The notes beneath the pieces were generated by a model. The model saw only the letters and a list, made by a program, of their open reading frames with translations. It searched no databases and had not been told where the DNA came from. Below, piece after piece: positions 51,481 to 58,234 of a DNA stretch of 58,234 nt. The DNA lies in contig JAFRRK010000014.1 in the NCBI GenBank assembly GCA_017428115.1, positions 1 through 58,234 on the forward strand, read 5' to 3'. The stretch comes from Bacteroidales bacterium. GTDB lineage: Bacteria > Bacteroidota > Bacteroidia > Bacteroidales > P3. How positions within the stretch are numbered: position 1 is the stretch's first letter; each line of letters starts with the position of its first letter. Both the position numbers and the translations under genes were made by a program.

Positions 51481-53556
51481 GTGTTTACCTACCCTCTTTT
51501 TCTAATAGGCTTGGTTGCGGTCGGCCTGCCGATAGCGATACACCTCTTGCAGTTGAGACGATATAAGAAAGTGTATTTTAGTAACGTGGATATGCTTGAC
51601 GAGTTGCAAAGCGAGGATCGTCGCCAGCGCAACCTGCGTCAGCTTCTCATACTGGCAGCACGCATCCTGGCCATCATCTTTTTGGTGTTGGCATTCTGTC
51701 AGCCGGTGATTGGCAATAAGAGGTCGCAACAGCAGCAGGGAGGGACTGTGGTGAGCGTCTTTGTGGACAACTCATTCAGCATGGAGAGCGGCGGCATGGA
51801 CGGCAGCCTGCTAGAGAGTGCCCGCCGCAAGGCACGCGAGATAGCAGCGGCATACAAGCCTGGCGACCAGTTCCAACTGCTTACAAACGACTTGAACGGT
51901 GACCAGTTTCAGTGGCTTAGCCGCGAGGAGTTCCTGACAGCAGTCGATGCGCTGCAACCTAGTCCTGTTTCGATGCGTCTGTCGGCAGTGGCCGGGCGTC
52001 AGCAGCAATTTCTCAGGTCGCGAACATCCTCGCAGCACCACGCCTATATGATTAGTGATTTTCAACGCTCCACAGCCGATTTGACCACCTATCCTTCAGA
52101 CAGCAATATCCTCACCACCTTTATCCCCTTAGGCGGTAGCCAAGTGGCCAATGTGTATATCGACAGCCTTGCTTTCGACTGCCCCGCCTATCATGCCGGA
52201 GCTCATGTCCAAGTGGAGGTAACTGTTCGCAACGATGGCGACAGGGCCATCGAGAGCCTTCCCCTGCGGTTGTCAATTGGTGGCAGCGTGCGCGCTGTGG
52301 CTTCGGTCAATGTGGCTGCCCATGGGTCGGCAACTGCCAAGATGTCGTTCGCCATCGGCAACGAGGCAATAGTGCAAGGAATGGTTGAAACAACAGACTA
52401 TCCTATCACCTTTGACGATAGGCTCTATTTCTCGCTGCCTATTGTGCACCGGGTGCCCATGATGGTGATAGGAGGCCGAGGCGAGAACACCTTTCTGCAC
52501 CGCCTCTTTGAAGGCGACACGCTGGTGTCCTACCGCCATATGTCGGCCAGCCAGATCGACTATGCCCTACTGACGGGTGGTGGGTTGGTGGTGGTCGACG
52601 AGCTACACGACATCCCTTCGGGACTGGGACAGACGTTGTGTCAGTTTGTCGAAGAGGGTGGCACACTGTTGGTGATACCTGTTGAGGGAGCGGTGTCCGA
52701 GTCATACAACGGCATGCTTTCCTTGATGCGGACCCCCCTGCTGGGCCAGTGGTCTAATAGCAAAACACGTGCCGCCCAAGTGGCAGCCGAGATGCCACTT
52801 TTCCGAGGTGTTTTTAGTGGCCAACCGGACGATATGGAGCTACCCACAGTGGCGGGGCATTATCGTTTGAATACCATTGGTGCTACCGTCAGCCAGTCGG
52901 TGGTGCGACTGCTAGATGGTGGCGACTATCTGACCTGCACCCCTTACGGCAAGGGCACCTGCTATCTTCTTGCAGCCCCCCTGCGCCTTGAGTATACCGA
53001 CTTCGTGCAGCAGGCACTCTTCGTACCCACCCTCTACAACATGGCCCTATTCAGCACCCCGTCATCCTTGCCTTACCATATGCTCGAAGGCGACGCCCCC
53101 ATAGCACTCCTGGGAAACTACGATGCCGGGCAGCCGCCTCACTTACTCCATTCTGCCATAGAGCCCTCGGGCAGCAGCCGCGACCTGCTCATTCCCGACA
53201 TTCGTCGCATTGGCTCACAACAGTATATGCTTACCCATGGTGTCATTGCCCAGGCAGGCAACTATTTGCTGCAAATGCCCGACAGCGAGTCCCCTACCGA
53301 AGGCATATCATTCAACTATAGCAGGCAGGAGTCGGTGATGGACTTCTTCACCCCCACCGAGGTAAAGCGGCTCGTGGACGATATGCGCATGTCCAACTAT
53401 AGCGTTGCCACCAGTGCCCAACGGTCTATGACCGACTATATCCGTCAGCGCAGTCAGGGCCGCCCCCTTTGGCGACACTGCCTGCTCTTGGCACTCGCTG
53501 CCCTCCTAGCCGAGACACTCCTGATAGCAACAACACAAAAAAAGGAGACAACCTAA
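51481..53556 (+). CDS. BatA/VWA-type membrane protein
   Basis: The start is GTG (51481). The 691-residue protein has the BatA N-terminal pattern: one helix (FLIGLVAVGLPIAIHLL), the RRYKKVYFSNVDML motif and a second helix (LILAARILAIIFLVLAFCQP). A VWA-like domain follows with a MIDAS motif DNSFS (about residue 98), then long beta domains, and a C-terminal helix (LLLALAALLAETLLIATT). Such proteins are common in Bacteroidota near ATPase or exporter genes; the role is unclear. It lies 39 bp after nth and is followed by the ABC exporter genes. Confidence 0.8.
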   Translation: MFTYPLFLIGLVAVGLPIAIHLLQLRRYKKVYFSNVDMLDELQSEDRRQRNLRQLLILAARILAIIFLVLAFCQPVIGNKRSQQQQGGTVVSVFVDNSFSMESGGMDGSLLESARRKAREIAAAYKPGDQFQLLTNDLNGDQFQWLSREEFLTAVDALQPSPVSMRLSAVAGRQQQFLRSRTSSQHHAYMISDFQRSTADLTTYPSDSNILTTFIPLGGSQVANVYIDSLAFDCPAYHAGAHVQVEVTVRNDGDRAIESLPLRLSIGGSVRAVASVNVAAHGSATAKMSFAIGNEAIVQGMVETTDYPITFDDRLYFSLPIVHRVPMMVIGGRGENTFLHRLFEGDTLVSYRHMSASQIDYALLTGGGLVVVDELHDIPSGLGQTLCQFVEEGGTLLVIPVEGAVSESYNGMLSLMRTPLLGQWSNSKTRAAQVAAEMPLFRGVFSGQPDDMELPTVAGHYRLNTIGATVSQSVVRLLDGGDYLTCTPYGKGTCYLLAAPLRLEYTDFVQQALFVPTLYNMALFSTPSSLPYHMLEGDAPIALLGNYDAGQPPHLLHSAIEPSGSSRDLLIPDIRRIGSQQYMLTHGVIAQAGNYLLQMPDSESPTEGISFNYSRQESVMDFFTPTEVKRLVDDMRMSNYSVATSAQRSMTDYIRQRSQGRPLWRHCLLLALAALLAETLLIATTQKKETT

Positions 53557-53575
53557 TTCATTATACTTGAACAAT

Positions 53576-54289
53576 ATGCTTACAATAAAAAATATTACCA
53601 AAACTTTCGGAAACTATCGTGCCCTCGACAATGTCAGCCTACACATACGTCGCGGCAGCTTGTTCGGCCTTCTCGGACCTAATGGTGCAGGCAAAACGAC
53701 CCTCATACGCATCATCAACCAAATAATACGGCCCGACAGCGGTACCATCCTCTTCGACGGCCGTCCCATGACAGAAACCGATAGTGCGCACATAGGCTAC
53801 CTGCCTGAGGAACGCGGGCTGTACAAGAAAATGTCTGTAGGTGCCCAGACTATCTATCTGGCTCGCCTCAAGGGACTCGACAAAGCCACCGCCGAGCAGC
53901 GGCTGCACCAGTGGTTCGACCGGTTGGAAATAGCCTCCTGGTGGAATCGCCCCGTGGAGGAGCTTTCCAAGGGAATGCAGCAGAAGGTGCAGTTTGTCGT
54001 CACTGTGCTTCACAACCCACAACTGCTTATATTCGACGAGCCTTTCAGCGGCTTCGACCCTGTAAATGCCGACATCCTCAAACGCGAGATTCTGCGCCTC
54101 AAGGAGCAAGGGGCAACCATCATCTTCTCCACCCACAATATGCCCTCGGCCGAGGCTCTTTGCGACCATATAGCTCTTATCGACCATGCCCAGGTGGTCC
54201 TTTCAGGTCCACTTGACGACATCAAGGCGGCACACCCAGGCAAAGACTTAGACCGCATTTTCATCGACACAGTTACCCATAAAACCTGA
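53576..54289 (+). CDS. ABC transporter ATP-binding protein
   Basis: The ATG at 53576 (MLTIKNITKTFGNYRAL) is preferred to a TTG three codons earlier; 237 residues. Walker A GPNGAGKTT (about 34-42), the signature motif ELSKGMQQKVQF, Walker B LLIFDEPFSGFDP and the switch His in ATIIFSTHNM are all present. It is the energising subunit for the permease encoded next, of the NatA/NatB or drug/lipid export type. The substrate is unknown. Confidence 0.9.
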   Translation: MLTIKNITKTFGNYRALDNVSLHIRRGSLFGLLGPNGAGKTTLIRIINQIIRPDSGTILFDGRPMTETDSAHIGYLPEERGLYKKMSVGAQTIYLARLKGLDKATAEQRLHQWFDRLEIASWWNRPVEELSKGMQQKVQFVVTVLHNPQLLIFDEPFSGFDPVNADILKREILRLKEQGATIIFSTHNMPSAEALCDHIALIDHAQVVLSGPLDDIKAAHPGKDLDRIFIDTVTHKT

Positions 54290-54342
54290 CACAATCAAGA
54301 GTGCGGCATCCAATTACAACCACTCAACCTACACATAAAAAA

Positions 54343-55707
54343 ATGAACAAAATCCTCCTAGTCATACAGCGCGAGTATGCCACCCGTGTCAAAAAGCCCT
54401 CCTTTTGGATTCTCACCCTCGTAGTGCCCATATTGCTTGCCATCATCTATGCCATACCCATCATGCTTGCCAACAAGCCGTTGGAACATGCTAATGTGCT
54501 GGTAGTGGACGAGAGTGGTCTCTTCCAAGGACAGTTCCATTCGGGGCGCGACATCACCTATTATGATGCTGGCAGCTTGGACTATGCCGAACGTCAGCTG
54601 GCTACCTACGACACCCTCCACGCCATAGTCTATATCCCTGCACGCGAAGCCTCTATACCGCAGGATGCGTTTCTCTACTATCGTTCCGACGCACCCTCCA
54701 TCACTGTGCAGGCCGATGTCAACAACCAGTTGCAAGAGATACTGCGCAACGCCATACTGCTCGACGTTCACGGCATCACCCCTGACGACTATGCCCTCCT
54801 CACATCCACACACGTCCGTCTGCGTACCCAAGACATAGAGACGGGGCGCGACGGCTTCCTCCAAATAAAGATGGTGGTGGGTGCGCTACTGGCCCTGCTG
54901 GTGTTCATGGGTGTGTTTATGTTCGGCTCGCAGGTGATGCGCGGAGTGATGGAAGAAAAGACCAGCCGCGTCGTCGAGGTTATTGTGTGCAGCGTGAAGC
55001 CTTTCCAGCTCATGATGGGCAAGGTGGTGGGCATAGGGCTGGTCGGCCTCACCCAGTTTGCCCTCTGGGTGCTGCTCAGCGGAGTGGCGGTGACGGGGGT
55101 GCGTATAGCCAATGCCGACATCTTCGAGCAGGCCGCCAGCCGCCACAGTGTCACTGAGATAGCCACTAAGGGTACCGATGCCACCCGCCAATACGAGGCG
55201 GCACGCTACCAGCAGGCACAATATGAGGCAGGCGAGGGCATCGACCATGACTTGCAGGAACTCATCGAGGGTCTTTCAAGCATCAACTTCGGGCTGCTCA
55301 TCATCCTCTTCCTCTTCTATTTTGTCTTTGGCTATCTGCTCTATGCCTCACTTTTCGCTGCCGCCGGCTCGCTGGTCGACAACGAAACCGACTCTCAGCA
55401 GTTCACCCTTCCCATGACTGTGCCGCTCTTGCTCACCATCCTCCTGACCCCCGCCATACTCAACGAGCCTTCGGGCAGCCTTTCCACATGGCTGTCACTC
55501 ATTCCCTTCACCTCGCCCATAGCCATGCTCTTTCGCATACCCTTCGGCGTGCCAGTTTGGCAGATAGTGCTCTCCACCATATTACTGCTTGCCACCTTCC
55601 CTCTTTGCATCTGGGTGGCAGCCAAAATCTATCGCAACGCCATCCTCCGCTACGGGCAGAAAGCCACTTGGCGCGACCTCTTCCGCTTCGTTAAGACCAA
55701 GAATTAA
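54343..55707 (+). CDS. ABC-2 type permease
   Basis: The ATG at 54343 (MNKILLVIQREYATRVKKPS) gives 454 residues; a GTG 14 codons upstream lacks support. An N-terminal helix (FWILTLVVPILLAIIYAIP) is followed by a large extracytoplasmic domain (about 45-175) and then five helices, starting with MVVGALLALLVFMGVFMFGS. The cytoplasmic MEEKTSRVVEVI motif is typical of NatB-like permeases. It pairs with the preceding ATPase. Its stop codon TAA is part of the TTAA at which an IS5-type element is inserted. Confidence 0.87.
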   Translation: MNKILLVIQREYATRVKKPSFWILTLVVPILLAIIYAIPIMLANKPLEHANVLVVDESGLFQGQFHSGRDITYYDAGSLDYAERQLATYDTLHAIVYIPAREASIPQDAFLYYRSDAPSITVQADVNNQLQEILRNAILLDVHGITPDDYALLTSTHVRLRTQDIETGRDGFLQIKMVVGALLALLVFMGVFMFGSQVMRGVMEEKTSRVVEVIVCSVKPFQLMMGKVVGIGLVGLTQFALWVLLSGVAVTGVRIANADIFEQAASRHSVTEIATKGTDATRQYEAARYQQAQYEAGEGIDHDLQELIEGLSSINFGLLIILFLFYFVFGYLLYASLFAAAGSLVDNETDSQQFTLPMTVPLLLTILLTPAILNEPSGSLSTWLSLIPFTSPIAMLFRIPFGVPVWQIVLSTILLLATFPLCIWVAAKIYRNAILRYGQKATWRDLFRFVKTKN

Positions 55708-55764
55708 GGGGAGTTCTATAAATTAAAATATTGTTAATCATTTGTTTATATCAAAAATTATGCG

Positions 55765-55772
55765 TATTTTTG
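55765..55772 (+). promoter_or_regulatory. -7 box of the IS5 transposase
   Basis: TATTTTTG then CA. It shows that translation starts downstream of about 55780, so the first 17 or so codons of the open frame are not used. Confidence 0.65.
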
Positions 55773-55829
55773 CAGTGTAATCACAAAAATAATTCACACA
55801 TTAAATACCATAAGGATCAGCAGGTTGCA

Positions 55830-56861
55830 TTGTTTGACAAGGAAAACACTCTTCAGGAATTACTCGAAAATGGCAATCCGCTGCCCAAGTTGAAGGAGAT
55901 CATAGACTTTGAGCAGTTCCGCGACATTCTTGAGCCTGTGTTTGAGAACACGAAAAAGAAGAGTAATGCAGGGCGCAAGCCGTTCGACCCAGTGTCCATG
56001 TTCAGGGTACTGTTCCTACAGAGGCTTTACGGCATGAGCGACCCTCAGATTGAATACCACATCAAAGACAGGACGAGTTTTCGGGACTTTCTTGACATCC
56101 AGAGTGTCGACGATGTTCCCGACGAGAAAACCGTGTGGAAATACAAGGATGCGCTGGCCCAAAGCGGGACATACGACGAATTGTTCAAGAGATTCAACGG
56201 GTACCTGGACAGCATTGGGCTGATTGTGAACGAGGGCAAGATTGTCGATGCGAGCTTTGTCATTGCCCCACGGCAGCGCAACACCCGCGAGGAGAACAAG
56301 AAGATAAAGGAAGGGAAAGGGGGAGATTTGTTCAACGACAATCCGCACAAGAAATGCCACAAGGACACCGACGCCCGCTGGACGAAGAAACGCGGGGAAA
56401 GGTACTATGGCTACAAGAACCACGCCAGCGTGTGCCGCAAGACCAAGCTGATACACCGCTATAGCGTGACGGCGGCCAACCGCCACGACTCCAAGGAGAC
56501 GGACAACCTGCTCGTGGCTCCACCGGCGAGCGCCAAGGGGGAGGCCGTGTGGATGGACGCTGGATATGTGGGTATGGAGAGCGTGGCCGAGGCCAAGAAC
56601 CTGACACCCGTGATATGCGAGAAGGCGACGAAGGGGCATCCATTGAACGAGGAACAGAAAGAGAGCAACCGCAAGAAATCAAAGACACGCTGCCTTGTGG
56701 AACACGTCTTTGGGTTTATGGAGCAGACGATGTGCGGGTTGGTCTTCCGCGGGGTCGGCATAGTGAGGGCAAAAGCCAATATCGCATTGACAAATCTGGT
56801 CTACAATATGTGCAGACTTGTGCAAATCAAGAAATACCACGCAGAATGGATTGTGTGCTAA
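55830..56861 (+). CDS. IS5-family transposase
   Basis: The frame is open from 55731, but a -7 box at 55765-55772 means the start is later. The first usual start is TTG at 55830 (MFDKENTLQELLENGNPLPK), giving 343 residues; a rarer codon just upstream is possible. Motifs are the N-terminal FDPVSMFRVLFLQRLYGMSD and RTSFRDFLDI, and the catalytic DDE: Asp in KIVDASFVIAPRQR, Asp in VWMDAGYVGME and Glu in KTRCLVEHVFGFME. The frame appears intact, so the element may be active. Confidence 0.88.
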   Translation: MFDKENTLQELLENGNPLPKLKEIIDFEQFRDILEPVFENTKKKSNAGRKPFDPVSMFRVLFLQRLYGMSDPQIEYHIKDRTSFRDFLDIQSVDDVPDEKTVWKYKDALAQSGTYDELFKRFNGYLDSIGLIVNEGKIVDASFVIAPRQRNTREENKKIKEGKGGDLFNDNPHKKCHKDTDARWTKKRGERYYGYKNHASVCRKTKLIHRYSVTAANRHDSKETDNLLVAPPASAKGEAVWMDAGYVGMESVAEAKNLTPVICEKATKGHPLNEEQKESNRKKSKTRCLVEHVFGFMEQTMCGLVFRGVGIVRAKANIALTNLVYNMCRLVQIKKYHAEWIVC

Positions 56862-56924
56862 TATAAATAAAATCAACAAATTACCCCCCCCAGAAAAAAG
56901 TCACAAAAAATGACATAGAAATCA

Positions 56925-56954
56925 TTGCCATATTGGAAATAATTCGTAACTTTG
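56925..56954 (+). promoter_or_regulatory. Outward-facing promoter in the IS5 right end
   Basis: TTG (56925-56927), exactly 19 bp, then TAACTTTG (56947-56954) and CA. Both elements and the spacing match the Bacteroidota promoter. It points out of the IS toward the gene at 57079. Confidence 0.7.
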
Positions 56955-57078
56955 CACCGCCAAAGTGGCAAAGCGGACGTGTGGGTTTACGGGTTCTGCC
57001 TGCTACGAATGCTTAAAAATGAATTAATAGAACCCCCTTTAATACTTTCTCAAATTATCCATAGTCCCCATCCACCCT

Positions 57079-58218
57079 ATGCGACGCATTTTAGTCTTTA
57101 GTTTTTACCTTTTAGTATTCCTCGCTGCCTCTGCTCAAATCAACCAGCGCTACTGGTCCCAAGGTCCCCTCACATGGGACGATTTTTCCATCATGCCTTC
57201 CTCCTCTGGTGAACGCTCCATGCTGTTCTACGGTCTTATTTTCAAGCCTGTACGCGACACCCTCGACGGTATACGCTGCTGCTACTACCGTGCCGAATCA
57301 TATATGATGAACAGCGACTCGTGGGTGGCTGCCGACCATCGCGACGACAACACCCTGCGCTACAACCAGGTCATCTTCGACATGATTGAGGTCGAGACCC
57401 GCCGTCTGCAGCAGTCCATCAATGCCGATCCCAACCCTTTTGCCTACGACGGACTGTTCTCCATTGCCGGTGACCGCCTCAGCGCCCGTATCGACAGTTT
57501 CCGCAGCCTGTCTCACGACGGCATCGACACCGCTGTCCTCTCCGCCTTTGAGCGGCAGGTGGCTGCCGAGCTCGCCCAACTCCCCGCCGACTATCGCCCT
57601 CGCTATACGGCTCGTCCCTTTGGCTATGGATTTTATGCCGGCATCGGAGCCTCCGGCTCTACAGGTTCGACGGGCAAGGCTTTCTCATGGGGTGCCGGCC
57701 TCAATCTCGGCTTCGACTTTTCGTACAACCGTCACCTCCTTATCCTCGACGGCACCCTCGGCCTCTGCAAGGCCCGCCAAACCTTCTCACTTGCTGACCC
57801 CGATGGCACTACGAATACCTTCCCCGAAGGCAAGCTCGGCGGCCTCCTCATCATCAACCTTGGCTATGGCTATACCCTTGTCGACAACCTGCGCTGGCAG
57901 CTCTCGCCCTTCGTCGCCCTCGGCATCCGCGAGTTCAGCTACAGCAGCCAGAACCAGAACAATAGCTTTGCCTACGCCCGTCCCGAGCCAGTTGTCGGCC
58001 TCCAGTTCCGTCATCACCTTTGGCAACAACGCTCCTTCCCGGGATATGTCGGGCTGTCGAGCAGTGGAAAGGTTTCCGAGTTAAGCCGAGTCTCTCTCCA
58101 AGGGCGCCTGTTGCTCTCCTACTCCTCTCTTCCCGACCTCCAAGGCAGCCCGACGGGACTTAGCATTCAGGCTCAGGTGGCCCTGTCGCTCACTGGTCGA
58201 CTCTTTAGTGTGGATTGA
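57079..58218 (+). CDS. Exported protein of unknown function
   Basis: The 379-residue protein has a signal peptide (MRRILVFSFYLLVFLAASAQ). The N-terminal part (about 22-165) contains YWSQGPLTWDDF and a helical, Arg/Asp-rich stretch, weakly like DUF922-type exported proteins. The C-terminal part (about 185-379) alternates aromatic and polar residues with Gly turns (GFYAGIGASGS, WGAGLNLGFDFSY, LLIINLGYGYTLVDN), which suggests an outer-membrane beta-barrel. No enzyme motif is visible. It starts 40 bp after the IS5 element and could be read from the IS promoter; its original promoter may have been displaced. Confidence 0.7.
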   Translation: MRRILVFSFYLLVFLAASAQINQRYWSQGPLTWDDFSIMPSSSGERSMLFYGLIFKPVRDTLDGIRCCYYRAESYMMNSDSWVAADHRDDNTLRYNQVIFDMIEVETRRLQQSINADPNPFAYDGLFSIAGDRLSARIDSFRSLSHDGIDTAVLSAFERQVAAELAQLPADYRPRYTARPFGYGFYAGIGASGSTGSTGKAFSWGAGLNLGFDFSYNRHLLILDGTLGLCKARQTFSLADPDGTTNTFPEGKLGGLLIINLGYGYTLVDNLRWQLSPFVALGIREFSYSSQNQNNSFAYARPEPVVGLQFRHHLWQQRSFPGYVGLSSSGKVSELSRVSLQGRLLLSYSSLPDLQGSPTGLSIQAQVALSLTGRLFSVD

Positions 58219-58234
58219 AATATAAAGTTTGACA

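Larger units (their letters stand above)
55708..57038 (+). mobile_element. Complete IS5-type insertion sequence
   Basis: The element is bounded by 17-bp imperfect inverted repeats: GGGGAGTTCTATAAATT at the left, and the right end reads AGGGGGTTCTATTAATT on the minus strand (3 mismatches). TTAA flanks both ends (55704-55707 and 57039-57042), matching the YTAR target preference of IS5-type elements. Length 1331 bp. It carries one DDE transposase gene with a -7 box (TATTTTTG, 55765-55772), and about 175 bp of non-coding sequence at the right end with an outward promoter. Confidence 0.88.

Noticed and set aside
1-58234. tRNA, rRNA and CRISPR loci
   Set aside because: No T-arm plus acceptor pairing, rRNA signature or regularly spaced direct repeats were found in the intergenic regions read by eye; a covariance search could still find a missed small RNA.

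Overview
The window reads as chromosomal DNA of a member of the Bacteroidota, most likely order Bacteroidales. Three lines support this: three proteins end in type IX secretion (T9SS) sorting domains; most promoters fit the Bacteroidota form TTG-N19-TAnnTTTG, usually seen as TACTTTTGCA or TATCTTTGCA; and the gene content (DPP7-type S46 peptidase, an FtsL-like gene between rsmH and ftsI, a TPR gene next to secG) is typical of that group. The family cannot be named from the sequence. No rRNA, tRNA or CRISPR array was found.

Layout. 1-9300: T9SS cargo genes, yicC, apbE, rlmD and a short rpmH gene (9156-9302). 9800-16510: a TPR-like gene with secG, a RecD-like helicase, a sigma-54 gene fused in frame to an M23 peptidase, fmt, and HU. 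16530-20140 (minus strand): an MFS transporter and an S46 peptidase. 20929-36287: a division and cell wall (dcw) cluster, mraZ-rsmH-ftsL-ftsI-murE-mraY-[murD relic]-ftsW-murG-murC-ftsQ-ftsA-ftsZ, in which murD is reduced to a degenerate C-terminal domain. 36330-38350: a DMT transporter and mnmA. 38350-40700: an accessory island with a decaying operon of small genes and a strongly degraded insertion sequence. 40700-47080 (minus strand): a HAD phosphatase, a DUF4159 protein, rsmE, an LTA-synthase-like sulfatase, prfA and an acyltransferase. 47160-55707: a T9SS protein, aroE, an EEP-family protein, nth, a BatA/VWA membrane protein and an ABC exporter pair. 55708-57038: a complete IS5-type element. 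57079-58218: an exported protein of unknown function.

Main observations. (1) The old IS at 39229-40549 carries a tract of about 1.1 kb in which adenine on the given strand is nearly depleted (about 10% by hand count). Its transposase differs from an intact protein almost entirely by T-to-A changes on the coding strand; reversing them restores both CxxC zinc knuckles. The tract runs from about the predicted transcription start to about the stop codon. (2) The sigma-54 factor continues without a stop into a signal-anchor-like helix, an M23 peptidase and a LysM domain. (3) The murD slot holds a 179-residue C-terminal domain whose catalytic motifs are replaced. (4) Heptanucleotide repeats have entered coding regions, including a non-multiple-of-three tandem array in rsmE. 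(5) The IS5-type element sits exactly on a stop codon and carries an outward promoter.

All calls come from reading the sequence and remembered family features; no alignment or database search was run.
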